Origin: CAZIQY01 sp964541605 | GTDB lineage: Bacteria > Desulfobacterota > Syntrophia > Syntrophales > UBA2185 | Assembly (NCBI GenBank): GCA_964541605.1 | Contig: CAZIQY010000019.1 | Location: 1 to 44,580 of the forward strand | Direction: 5' to 3' | Length of the DNA: 44,580 nucleotides | In this document: one piece after another, positions 32,617 to 40,450 of the stretch | Layout of the letters: the number at the start of each line of letters is the position of its first letter | How positions within the stretch are numbered: position 1 is the stretch's first letter | Made by a program: the position numbers and the translations under genes | The notes under the pieces: model-generated | The model's input: the letters and a program-made list of their open reading frames with translations, nothing else | Databases searched by the model: none | What the model was told of the DNA's origin: nothing

Positions 32617-33714
32617 ATGAAAACAGCAGAATGCATCCTGACGGGTGGATTATGGGAAGGCGTTTCGCACCGAGACTGGTCCGACTGGACGTGGCAATCG
32701 GCAAACCGCATACATACCATCCCTCAACTGTCAAAAATATTGGGGAAAGCAACCGGGAACCTTGGCGACTATGTCCACGTTATCAGGAACTATCCCTTTT
32801 GTGTCACACCGTACTATCTTTCTCTGATAAACCTGGCGAATGAAAATGATCCCCTGCGTATGCAGTGTATCCCTGATGCGAGGGAAATACATTTTTCCAT
32901 GGGAGGTGTACCGGATCCTCTTGAGGAGGAACGGGACATGCCCGTGGCCGGTCTGATCCATCGTTATCCGGATCGTTGTTTGACCATCGTGACATACACC
33001 TGCATGACATACTGCCGGCACTGCAACCGCAAGCGAATGTGGAAGAGTGAAAGACCGCCGATAAACCGGCGCTATCTCCAGACCATGATTGACTATATCG
33101 GGGAAAAGAAGACCATTCGAGAGGTCATCGTGTCAGGCGGCGATCCATTGACTATGGAGGAAGGACATCTTGAGTGGTTCCTCAAATCTCTTCGCTCCAT
33201 TCCTCATGTGGAAGTACTGCGTGTCGGAAGCCGGGCGCCCGTCGTCTTGCCGATGAGAGTGACCCGTGATCTTTGTTCCATGTTGCGGAAGTACCGTCCA
33301 TTGTGGTTTAATACACAATTTAATCATCCGCACGAAATTACCCGGGAATCGGCAAGAGCGTGCGAGATGTTGCTTGATGCGGGGATTCCCGTTTCAAATC
33401 AGAGTGTCCTGCTTCGGGGGATCAACGATGAATATGAAACAATGCGGGAACTCCTTTATGGCCTTCAGAGGATTTCGGTGAGACCTTATTATCTTTTTCA
33501 ATGTGATCCCGTGGAGGGGACGGACCATTTCCGTACCGATATTGCGACGGGCCTCAAGATGATGGAAAAACTCTGGGGAAATATGCCGGGCCTTTGCATG
33601 CCCCAATATGTACTTGATGCTCCGGGAAGAAGGGGAAAAGTTCCCCTCTTCCCGTCTTCTCCAATGTCATGCATGGCTGTTGGCGCATATGGATCGTTTC
33701 AGCAGACACATTAA
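32617..33714 (+). CDS. epmB: EF-P (R)-beta-lysylation lysine 2,3-aminomutase EpmB (365 aa)
   Basis: Radical SAM/PLP enzyme that converts L-lysine to (R)-beta-lysine for EF-P modification. N-terminal DWSDWTWQSANRI, the cluster motif C129-x3-C133-x2-C136 (YTCMTYCRHCNRKR), IVSGGDPLTM, NHPHEITRESARA and PYYLFQCDPVEGTDHFR. The PLP lysine is K341 in DAPGRRGKVPL. A role in EF-P rather than free-lysine catabolism is inferred from efp and epmA next door. The protein is short like EpmB (E. coli 342 aa) rather than the longer KamA. No clear RBS precedes the ATG. A small GC stem (33718-33731) follows the stop. Confidence 0.93.
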   Translation: MKTAECILTGGLWEGVSHRDWSDWTWQSANRIHTIPQLSKILGKATGNLGDYVHVIRNYPFCVTPYYLSLINLANENDPLRMQCIPDAREIHFSMGGVPDPLEEERDMPVAGLIHRYPDRCLTIVTYTCMTYCRHCNRKRMWKSERPPINRRYLQTMIDYIGEKKTIREVIVSGGDPLTMEEGHLEWFLKSLRSIPHVEVLRVGSRAPVVLPMRVTRDLCSMLRKYRPLWFNTQFNHPHEITRESARACEMLLDAGIPVSNQSVLLRGINDEYETMRELLYGLQRISVRPYYLFQCDPVEGTDHFRTDIATGLKMMEKLWGNMPGLCMPQYVLDAPGRRGKVPLFPSSPMSCMAVGAYGSFQQTH

Positions 33715-33760
33715 AACACCCGGATTCCGGGTCGAGAGACTGCGTCATAATTGCTGAAAA

Positions 33761-33882
33761 TGTCATTCCGTATGAATGTGAGGAATCTTAACATGTCAAT
33801 ATTATTAGTCATATAGATTTCTCCCTTCGGTCGAAGTGGCAAAAAAGGGAATTGCGACACACTCTCCAGGCGCGGAATGACA
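33761..33882. repeat. Short interspersed inverted-repeat element (REP/MITE-like)
   Basis: The ends are perfect 10-bp inverted repeats: TGTCATTCCG (33761-33770) and CGGAATGACA (33873-33882). Inside, GAGGAATCT near 33779 and AGATTTCTC near 33815 pair with one mismatch. TGTCATTCCG..GAGGAATCT and AGATTTCTCCCTTCGGTCGAA are, from memory, typical of a widespread class of short palindromic bacterial repeats with no coding capacity. It fills most of the 243-base epmB-efp gap. Copy number cannot be judged here. Confidence 0.7.
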
Positions 33883-33957
33883 GCAACGTCCATTTTTTTA
33901 TGGAGTGAAACGCTGACGGAATGGGGTTTATAAAAAAATAAAGGAGAGAGAAATAGT

Positions 33958-34521
33958 ATGTATAATGCCAGCGATCTGAAAAAAGGGTTGAGGATTAAAC
34001 TGGAAAATGAACCCTATGTGATTACCGAATTCAACTTTGTAAAGCCGGGCAAGGGACAGGCTCTATATCGTTCCAAATTGAAGAACATGATTACAGGCGC
34101 TCAATTTGAGAGGACATTTCGTTCCGTGGATGTATTTGAGCCTGCGGATCTTCGAGAGAAAAAAATGCAGTATCTTTACAGAGAAGAAGGGAAATACTGT
34201 TTCATGGACAGTGAAACGTATGAGCAGGTTTTTTTAACGGAAGATCAGGTTGGGGAGGCAAGAAATTATCTGATTGATAACCTGGATGTTCAGATTTTGT
34301 TTTTCGAGGATAAACCTCTGGGGATCACACTTCCGAATTTTATAGATCTGATTGTTGTCAAAGCCGACCCGTGGGCCAAGGGCGACTCCGTTTCAGGGAA
34401 AATGAAGCCGGTGACTTTGCAAACGGGGTACCAGATTCAGGTTCCCCCCTTTGTGGAGGAAGGTGAAAAGATTCGCGTGGATACGCGCAGTGGAGAGTAT
34501 CTCACAAGGGTCAAGGGATGA
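33958..34521 (+). CDS. efp: Translation elongation factor EF-P (187 aa)
   Basis: Binds between the P and E sites of the ribosome and rescues stalling on consecutive prolines. Three OB-like beta domains are visible. The tip of domain I has VKPGKGQALYRSKLKN; K32 in PGKGQA is the lysine that EpmA/EpmB would beta-lysylate, as in E. coli (K34). C-terminal signature PFVEEGEKIRVDTRSGEYLTRV is standard. AAGGAGAG at 33941-33948 gives a strong ribosome binding site. epmA starts 7 bases after the stop. Confidence 0.99.
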   Translation: MYNASDLKKGLRIKLENEPYVITEFNFVKPGKGQALYRSKLKNMITGAQFERTFRSVDVFEPADLREKKMQYLYREEGKYCFMDSETYEQVFLTEDQVGEARNYLIDNLDVQILFFEDKPLGITLPNFIDLIVVKADPWAKGDSVSGKMKPVTLQTGYQIQVPPFVEEGEKIRVDTRSGEYLTRVKG

Positions 34522-34528
34522 TCGACCC

Positions 34529-35455
34529 ATGGAAGAGGAGGAGTGGATTCTATCGAAACGGAGAGAATCCCTGTGGGTGCGCGCCCGCATGGTTCAGGCC
34601 ATACGACGGTTTTTCATCGGGCGAGATTATCTTGAAGTTGAAACCCCCTGCAGGATTCCGACATTGATTCCTGAAAGCCATATTGATGCCGTAGCCAGTG
34701 GCGACTGGTTTTTACATCCGTCTCCGGAGCAGTGCATGAAGCGATTGCTCGCGGTGGGCTTTGAAAAAATATTTCAAATCTGCAAATGTTTCCGGGAAGG
34801 AGAGAGAGGGTCACAACATCTCCCTGAATTTACCATTCTGGAATGGTATCACAGGGGAATGAATTATATGTCATTAATGAAGGAGTGTCGGGAACTGGTT
34901 ATATCGATTTCCTCCGCTGTCGGCTGCGGCAGTGATATTGTTTACCAAGGCGGCAAAATCCGTTTAAACGGCGCCTGGGAACATCTGTCCGTTAGAGAGG
35001 CTTTTAATCGTTATGCCTTAATGTCCCTGAACGAAGCAATAAGAGGAGGTTGCTTCGACGAGGTCATGGCCTGTGATATTGAACCCAATCTGGGTAGGAA
35101 ACGCCCGACGTTTCTCTATGATTACCCCGTTTGCCCGGGCGCCCTGGCAAGAAGCAGGGAAGAAGATCCCGGCGTGGCTGAACGGTTTGAATTTTATATG
35201 GCGGGAATGGAACTTGCCAATGCATTTTCCGAGCTGGTGGACGCTGATGAGCATAAACGGAGGTTTGAACAGGTCCGGGACTATCGTTCTTCAATGGGTA
35301 AATCCGTCTATCCGGAATCGGAAAGGTTCCTCAGCGCCCTTGACACGATGCCGGAGGCGGCAGGGATCGCTCTGGGTGTGGACAGAATGGCCATGATTTT
35401 CACCGATTCTACGACGATTGATAACGTCGTGACCTTTACACCGGAACTTTTATGA
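34529..35455 (+). CDS. epmA: EF-P lysyl-lysine ligase EpmA (PoxA/GenX type, 308 aa)
   Basis: Lysyl-tRNA-synthetase paralogue that attaches (R)-beta-lysine to EF-P. It contains only the class II catalytic core. Motif 2 is ICKCFREGERGSQHLPEFTILEWY, and motif 3 is AGIALGVDRMAMIF near the end; the N-terminal anticodon-binding domain of LysS is missing. It has the GMELANAFSEL stretch seen in LysRS-type enzymes. ATG at 34529 is used, with AAGGG just upstream in the efp tail; the frame is open further up inside efp, but the family begins here. Length matches EpmA (325 in E. coli). Confidence 0.95.
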   Translation: MEEEEWILSKRRESLWVRARMVQAIRRFFIGRDYLEVETPCRIPTLIPESHIDAVASGDWFLHPSPEQCMKRLLAVGFEKIFQICKCFREGERGSQHLPEFTILEWYHRGMNYMSLMKECRELVISISSAVGCGSDIVYQGGKIRLNGAWEHLSVREAFNRYALMSLNEAIRGGCFDEVMACDIEPNLGRKRPTFLYDYPVCPGALARSREEDPGVAERFEFYMAGMELANAFSELVDADEHKRRFEQVRDYRSSMGKSVYPESERFLSALDTMPEAAGIALGVDRMAMIFTDSTTIDNVVTFTPELL

Positions 35456-35467
35456 TTATCAATCCTG

Positions 35468-35496
35468 TTGACAATGACACGTTTTTCCATTACAGG
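35468..35496 (+). promoter_or_regulatory. Candidate promoter for the tol genes
   Basis: A consensus TTGACA (35468-35473) is followed after 17 bases by TACAGG (35491-35496), a poor -10. It lies 40 bases before the tolQ start codon in the only gap before the tol set. The good -35 and location support it; the -10 does not. Confidence 0.35.
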
Positions 35497-35535
35497 TAAG
35501 TCCGTCAAAAAAGAATATATTTCAGGAGAGAAAAC

Positions 35536-36288
35536 GTGAAGGAGATATCATCTGTTGCTGCCGCAAATGTAGGTGGGCATTTTCACGGCAGTCTTCTAAG
35601 CATGGTCCTCGATGCAGGGGCGATGGTGCAGTTTGTACTTTTGTTACTTCTTATCTTTTCCGTTGTGTCGTGGGCCATCATCCTGATGAAGTACAGGAGC
35701 ATCAAGAAGGTGAAGCGGGAGAATGAGCTTTTCATGGAAGCCTATATGAAGAGCGACAAACTTTCCGATATACTGCCGGAGTCGAAAAAATTCAAACACT
35801 CGAACATTGCTGAAATCTTTCAGGCAGGATATGCGGAACTGATCAAGATAACGAAGGTTATGCGGGGATCAACGGCAGCAAGGGAAGGTGATGATTCAAG
35901 CGCAGTTCCCATGGAGATGAAGGGTATCGATAATGTTGAAAGGGCCATGAACAGGGCCTGCAGCTCTGAAGTCACAAAGCTGGAAAGCGCTTTGGGATTC
36001 CTCGCGACAACGGGAAGCGCTTCGCCTTTCATCGGCCTTTTTGGCACCGTATGGGGGATCATGGATACCTTTAAGGGCATCGGTGCGAGGGGTTCGGCGA
36101 CACTGGCAGTAGTGGCTCCCGGGATTTCCGAGGCTCTGATTGCCACCGCCGCCGGTTTGGCTGCCGCCATTCCCGCCGTTATTTTTTATAATTATTATTT
36201 GAACCGGATTAAGACCATGGCCATGGAGATGGATAATTTTGCCTCCGAGTTATTGAACATTGTCGAACGATATTATGTGAAGAGATAG
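35536..36288 (+). CDS. tolQ: TolQ proton-channel subunit (250 aa)
   Basis: Inner-membrane motor subunit of the Tol-Pal system, MotA/TolQ/ExbB family. TM1 at about 30-52 (FVLLLLLIFSVVSWAIILMKY). TM2 and TM3 lie in the C-terminal half: LGFLATTGSASPFIGLFGTVWGIM and ISEALIATAAGLAAAIPAVIFYNYY. The conserved TA pair and Pro/Gly lining residues are present. GTG start with CAGGAGAG at 35523-35530. TolR follows by 6 bases. TolQ rather than ExbB is inferred from tolB and pal downstream. Confidence 0.96.
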   Translation: MKEISSVAAANVGGHFHGSLLSMVLDAGAMVQFVLLLLLIFSVVSWAIILMKYRSIKKVKRENELFMEAYMKSDKLSDILPESKKFKHSNIAEIFQAGYAELIKITKVMRGSTAAREGDDSSAVPMEMKGIDNVERAMNRACSSEVTKLESALGFLATTGSASPFIGLFGTVWGIMDTFKGIGARGSATLAVVAPGISEALIATAAGLAAAIPAVIFYNYYLNRIKTMAMEMDNFASELLNIVERYYVKR

Positions 36289-36294
36289 CAATCT

Positions 36295-36720
36295 ATGCGA
36301 TACCAAAAAAAGCGCAATTATTTCGAGAGCAGACCTTTGTCCGATATTAACGTAACGCCGCTGGTTGATGTTGTCCTCGTTTTGTTGATCATTTTTATGG
36401 TAACAGCCCCGATGCTTCAAATGGGAATCGACGTTAATCTTCCCCGCGTAAAGTCAAAAAGCATCGATGTAACGGAGGAGAAACTCGTTCTCACCGTTAA
36501 TGGTGCAAGAGAGATATATATAAACAAATATAAAACCTCCATGACCGATCTTAGTGCCAAGCTGGAGAGCATCTTTGCCAATAGAATTGACAGGGAAGTT
36601 TTTATGAGGGCCGACAAGACCGTGCCTTATGGATTTGTGGTTGAAGTGATGTCTGAAATCAGAAAGGCGGGGGTTGACAAACTCGGGATGATTACGGAAC
36701 CTCCTGGGGAATCGAGATGA
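36295..36720 (+). CDS. tolR: TolR (141 aa)
   Basis: Single-pass inner-membrane protein of the ExbD/TolR family. A short cytoplasmic N-terminus ends in DINVTPLVDVVLVLLIIFMVTAP, a membrane helix carrying the essential proton-conducting Asp (PLVDVVLVLL). The periplasmic domain has VNLPRVKSKS, VFMRADKTVPYGFVVEVM and a GVDKLGMITEP tail. Length is as expected. It overlaps the tolA-like start by 4 bases. Confidence 0.96.
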   Translation: MRYQKKRNYFESRPLSDINVTPLVDVVLVLLIIFMVTAPMLQMGIDVNLPRVKSKSIDVTEEKLVLTVNGAREIYINKYKTSMTDLSAKLESIFANRIDREVFMRADKTVPYGFVVEVMSEIRKAGVDKLGMITEPPGESR

Positions 36721-37439
36721 CGTCGCAAAAATGGATCAGAGGGCGATTGAATAATGATCCCGGCCTTCATGTCATGATTCTTCTGTCCGCCTTCCTCCAC
36801 ACCGTGATTCTTTCCATGATTTTCCTTTTACCTTCCCTTCCTTCACCAAAATTGACGTTTGGCCCTGTCTATTCTGTACAGCTCGTCAGTTTATCGGACA
36901 CTTTTTTTAGCCGCAAAGACATACCGTCGGTTTCCGGGGAATTCAGTGACCGTGCTTTATCCGATCGCTCATTCATATTGAAAAAGAAGGCCGATACGGA
37001 TCCATCCTTGCCGGTGAAGAAAACAGAGATTCAGAGGCAGGATTTCAGCGGTGTTGAAAAAGCCATGGATAAAATCAGGCAAAAGGTATCTTCAGCCGGT
37101 CAGACGGCGGTGGTTGCGCAGAAGCAGCCCGGTGATCCCGAGATCAACGTGAAAATGAAGATGTACTATGCCACGGTATGGGCCAGAATAAAAAGTCAAT
37201 GGATCCTTCCCCAGAGCATACTCCCGAGAGAAAATATCGGGGCGGTGGTACATGCGAAAGTTCTGAGAAGCGGTGCGGTGACGGAGCTCAGTTTTGAAAA
37301 ACGATCGGGTAACCGATATTTTGATGAGTCCGCCATGAGGGCTGTCCGGAAAGCAAGTCCTCTGCCTCCTTTGCCTCAATGGATAAGAGACAACAGCATC
37401 GAAATCGGCGTACGTTTCCATTCATCAGACCTGCGATAA
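36717..37439 (+). CDS. TolA/TonB-like energy transducer (240 aa)
   Basis: Fills the TolA place between tolR and tolB. One N-terminal membrane segment (about 18-40, HVMILLSAFLHTVILSMIFLL), a charged periplasmic middle (about 60-140, with no long Ala-Lys repeat helix as in E. coli TolA), and a C-terminal TonB/TolA domain. That domain has YYATVWARIKSQWILP, VHAKVLRSGAVTELSFEKRSG and FDESAMRAVRKASPLPPLP. At 240 residues it is much shorter than E. coli TolA (421). ATGA overlap with tolR indicates coupling. TolA by context; TonB-like by sequence. Confidence 0.88.
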   Translation: MTSQKWIRGRLNNDPGLHVMILLSAFLHTVILSMIFLLPSLPSPKLTFGPVYSVQLVSLSDTFFSRKDIPSVSGEFSDRALSDRSFILKKKADTDPSLPVKKTEIQRQDFSGVEKAMDKIRQKVSSAGQTAVVAQKQPGDPEINVKMKMYYATVWARIKSQWILPQSILPRENIGAVVHAKVLRSGAVTELSFEKRSGNRYFDESAMRAVRKASPLPPLPQWIRDNSIEIGVRFHSSDLR

Positions 37440-37445
37440 AAATGT

Positions 37446-38795
37446 ATGAGACATAAAAGCGCTGAAGAGCCGTTGTTCGGTATTTCGTCAAAAGTTTTTG
37501 CCTGCCTGTTGGCAATGCTGATCTCTTTTTATGCGGGAGACCAGTCCTTTGCCAAAGTGTATATCGATATTGATTCTCCGTCATTTCAGAAATTTCCCAT
37601 TGCAATTCCAGACTTCAAAAAGCCGGACAGACATATTCGCGGGCAGGATCTCTCAAGCTGGTTTTCCGAAAGCCTGGAAAATTACCTGACAATGTCCGGT
37701 TTCTTCAACAGTATCAGTAAAAAGGCCTTTCTTGAAACTCAGAATCAGACAAGCGGGCCGGGTGAACGGATCGACTTTGACAGCTGGGCGACCATCGGTG
37801 CTGAATATCTGGTGAAAGGGGGATATCAGCACGCAGGGGCAAGTCTGATCGCAGAATTTCGTCTTTATGACGTTATCAGGGGAGATCTAATTATCGGAAA
37901 GCGATACACCGGCAAGAACGAAGATAAAGCCGATATGGTTCGTCAATTTGCCCGTGAGATCCTTTTTGCCCTTACGGGTGACGGGGGTGTATTTGACACG
38001 AAAATTGCGTTCATTATAAAGAAGGGAAGAGCATCGGATATCTATGTCATCAACTTTGACGGTTCCAAACTGGCCAGGATAACCGATGAGAGATTCATGA
38101 CACTGTCACCCCGCTGGTCGCCGGACGGCCAATACATGTCTTACACATCTTACAGAGACGGGAATCCGGATCTCTATGTTAAATCCGTGAATGGAACCGT
38201 GACAAGAAAAATTGCCGGTTATAAGGGAATTAATCTTTCCGGGACATGGTCCCGGGATGGCAGGAAGATTCTGCTTACGACAAGCAAAGACGGGAACGAA
38301 GAGATATATATGATGGACATTCATACCGGTCATTTGGAACGCCTGACCCATCATTTCTCCATTGATGTTTCTCCGGCATGGTCACCCGATAACCAAAAAA
38401 TAGCCTTTGTTTCAAATCGTTCCGGCTCTCCCCAGATATATGTGATGGATGCTGATGGAAACAACGTAAGAAGGCTGACGTATGACGGGAATTACAATAC
38501 ATCCCCCGCCTGGTCTCCCCGCGGGAAAAGGATTGTTTATGAGGGGTTGATCAACGGCCGTTTCCAGATATTTTCCATCGATGAGGATGGCGCCAACAAT
38601 ATGCAACTGACTTCCGATAACGCAGACCATGAATCACCCACCTGGTCGCCTGACGGCAGATATGTTTCTTACTGTTCGAAGGGGGGCGTCCGAAGCGGCA
38701 TTTACGTTATGAATGCCAATGGATCGAATGTAAGATTGCTGTATGGGGGATACGACAGTTCCATCAGTCCTTCCTGGTCCCCCCGACTGAAATGA
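37446..38795 (+). CDS. tolB: Periplasmic Tol protein TolB (449 aa)
   Basis: Periplasmic protein that shuttles between Pal and TolA. An N-terminal signal sequence (hydrophobic VFACLLAMLISFYAG, cleavage probably after SFA near residue 36) precedes domain 1 (VYIDIDSPSFQKFPIAIPDF, LSSWFSESLENYLTMSGFF). A six-bladed beta-propeller follows, with repeated SPRWSPDGQYMSYTS, GTWSRDGRKILL, SPAWSPDNQKIAFVS, SPAWSPRGKRIVYEG and SPTWSPDGRYVSYCS. No clear ribosome binding site precedes the start, so coupling with the gene upstream is likely. Confidence 0.97.
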   Translation: MRHKSAEEPLFGISSKVFACLLAMLISFYAGDQSFAKVYIDIDSPSFQKFPIAIPDFKKPDRHIRGQDLSSWFSESLENYLTMSGFFNSISKKAFLETQNQTSGPGERIDFDSWATIGAEYLVKGGYQHAGASLIAEFRLYDVIRGDLIIGKRYTGKNEDKADMVRQFAREILFALTGDGGVFDTKIAFIIKKGRASDIYVINFDGSKLARITDERFMTLSPRWSPDGQYMSYTSYRDGNPDLYVKSVNGTVTRKIAGYKGINLSGTWSRDGRKILLTTSKDGNEEIYMMDIHTGHLERLTHHFSIDVSPAWSPDNQKIAFVSNRSGSPQIYVMDADGNNVRRLTYDGNYNTSPAWSPRGKRIVYEGLINGRFQIFSIDEDGANNMQLTSDNADHESPTWSPDGRYVSYCSKGGVRSGIYVMNANGSNVRLLYGGYDSSISPSWSPRLK

Positions 38796-38815
38796 GGGGA
38801 AATCAATTTTTTTTG

Positions 38816-38844
38816 TTGACCTTTATGACCGTAATATGATTATT
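38816..38844 (+). promoter_or_regulatory. Candidate promoter for pal-cpoB
   Basis: TTGACC (38816-38821) and ATTATT (38839-38844) are 17 bases apart in the 216-base gap between tolB and pal. A separate promoter for pal-cpoB is known in E. coli. Motif quality is moderate. Confidence 0.35.
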
Positions 38845-38905
38845 TGAAAAAGTAGGGGTTAAATTTTCACATCCCCTGTCGGACAGAAGGGGGAAAAGCG
38901 GGGAA

Positions 38906-38933
38906 ATGGCAAACGTGCCGTTTTTATCTTTTT
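38906..38933 (+). terminator. Possible intrinsic terminator or attenuator between tolB and pal
   Basis: ATGGCA (38906-38911) and TGCCGT (38916-38921) form a short stem, with one G-U pair, around AACG. T-rich sequence follows to 38933. A second imperfect stem with CTGTC/GACAG lies just upstream near 38876-38887. The stem is short, so termination would be partial, which would let pal-cpoB be tuned separately. Confidence 0.35.
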
Positions 38934-39011
38934 GTGCCGTTCCGTAATGGCAGTTGCCTGTATCGCCTGATACAACGGCACCGGAGATCAATTGGGAAAG
39001 GAGAAGAAGTA

Positions 39012-39617
39012 ATGAAAAGAAGGTTGGCGTTGGCAGGAATTATTGGCTTAATTGTATGTTTTTCGGTTGTTTCTATGACGGGGTGCGCAAAAAAAACGGT
39101 CGTAAAAGAAGAGGCGGCCACAGCAGAACAGAAGGCCGCAGCAGAGGCGAAGGCGGCAGCTGATAAAAAGGGAGGGGCTCTGAAAGACGAGGCGGCAAAA
39201 GGCGTATCCGAAGCGGAGAAACCTCTGGCTGACATGGCAGCGAGAGAACAGGCTGCAAGCGGGGCGGCAACAGGCGATAAAATCATTGGCGATATAAATT
39301 TTGATTTTGACAAATACAGCCTCAGACCGGAGGCACGGGATATCCTGAAGGGCCATGTAGCATGGCTTGCCAAGAATAAAGATTACAAGATGGTCATTGA
39401 AGGACACTGTGACGAAAGAGGAACGACGGAATATAACCTGGCTCTCGGTGAAAGACGCGCCGCTGAAGCAATGAAATATCTGGTTGGACTTGGTGTGGAC
39501 GCCAAGAGAATGAAGACAATCAGCTATGGCAAGGAAATGCCCCTTGATCCCGGACATACGGAAGAGGCCTGGGCGAAAAACAGAAGAGACCACTTTGTTG
39601 TAACACCCAAAAAGTAG
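39012..39617 (+). CDS. pal: Peptidoglycan-associated lipoprotein Pal (201 aa)
   Basis: Outer-membrane lipoprotein that binds peptidoglycan and TolB. Lipoprotein signal with MTGC lipobox (Cys25). An unusually long Ala/Lys/Glu-rich linker follows (about 30-88: EEAATAEQKAAAEAKAAADK and so on), then the OmpA-like domain with INFDFDKYSLRPEARDIL, IEGHCDERGTTEYNLALGER and NRRDHFVV, which holds the DAP-binding Asp and Arg. ATG at 39012 is chosen for the AAAGGAG just upstream and the signal peptide; the frame is open from 38934. Confidence 0.96.
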   Translation: MKRRLALAGIIGLIVCFSVVSMTGCAKKTVVKEEAATAEQKAAAEAKAAADKKGGALKDEAAKGVSEAEKPLADMAAREQAASGAATGDKIIGDINFDFDKYSLRPEARDILKGHVAWLAKNKDYKMVIEGHCDERGTTEYNLALGERRAAEAMKYLVGLGVDAKRMKTISYGKEMPLDPGHTEEAWAKNRRDHFVVTPKK

Positions 39618-39633
39618 AGTTATAACGGGGGAG

Positions 39634-40446
39634 ATGCAAGGATTGAAGAAAAAGATACCCATAATTCTGGTTTTGTTTCTCGTATCCGTCCTGGGTTGCG
39701 CAACTACCAAGGACCTCGAGCGCGTAAAGGGGGACATTGATCGGAAAATTCAGGTGTTGAAAGAAGAGAATACGAATCTGCGGAAGGATGTCGAGAAGAT
39801 CAACGAAGCCGTAGCCGGCCTGCGGAAGAGCCAGGCTGAAATGGGTGCGGATATTACCGAAATAAGGGATGAGATTCAAAAACTGAAAGGGAGTACAGAA
39901 GGGTTGCGCAAGGAAACAGCCGTTCTGAAGGATCTTAAGGAAAAAGTGGATATTGCTTCCTTCAAGGTCAATTTCATCGAGAATTTCCTGGGCATCGGCA
40001 AAAAGGAAAACCACGCGGAGGGCTCAGAAAGAGGGAGCCGGGCTTCAGGAAAGAATTCCCTGAAGGGAAGAGTGGATAAGGAAGCTGTTTATGCGGCAGC
40101 CTATGAAGTGTTCAAAGAAGGAAAATACGAAAAGTCGAGAACAGATTTTCATAATTTTCTGAAGCAGTATCCCAACTCGGAGTATTCGGATAGCGCCCAG
40201 TTCTGGATTGGCGAAAGCTATTATTTTGAAAAAAAATACGAGAAGGCGATTCTTGAGTACGAAAAGGTTGTTAAAGGCTATCCGAAGGGGAACAAAGTTC
40301 CTTACGCCTTACTGAAGCAGGGACTTTCTTTTCAGATGCTTGGGGATAAATCGAGCGCGCGGCTGATTCTCCAGCAGGTTATGAAGGATTATCCCAACAC
40401 AAACCAGGCAAGAATCGCCAGATCGAAACTGATTGAAATGCAGTGA
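39634..40446 (+). CDS. cpoB: Tol-Pal system protein CpoB/YbgF, lipoprotein form (270 aa)
   Basis: Coordinates peptidoglycan synthesis with outer-membrane constriction. N-terminal lipoprotein signal with SVLGC (Cys22); E. coli CpoB is soluble instead. A coiled coil spans about 28-110 (VLKEENTNLRKDVEKINEAV). The C-terminal TPR domain (about 150-270) has YEVFKEGKYEKSRTDFHNFL, AQFWIGESYYFEKKYEKAIL and YALLKQGLSFQMLGDKSSA. ATG at 39634 is almost touching GGGGGAG; a TTG at 39643 has better spacing and would remove three residues. It converges on the next gene with 4 bases between stops. Confidence 0.93.
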   Translation: MQGLKKKIPIILVLFLVSVLGCATTKDLERVKGDIDRKIQVLKEENTNLRKDVEKINEAVAGLRKSQAEMGADITEIRDEIQKLKGSTEGLRKETAVLKDLKEKVDIASFKVNFIENFLGIGKKENHAEGSERGSRASGKNSLKGRVDKEAVYAAAYEVFKEGKYEKSRTDFHNFLKQYPNSEYSDSAQFWIGESYYFEKKYEKAILEYEKVVKGYPKGNKVPYALLKQGLSFQMLGDKSSARLILQQVMKDYPNTNQARIARSKLIEMQ

Positions 40447-40450
40447 AGGG

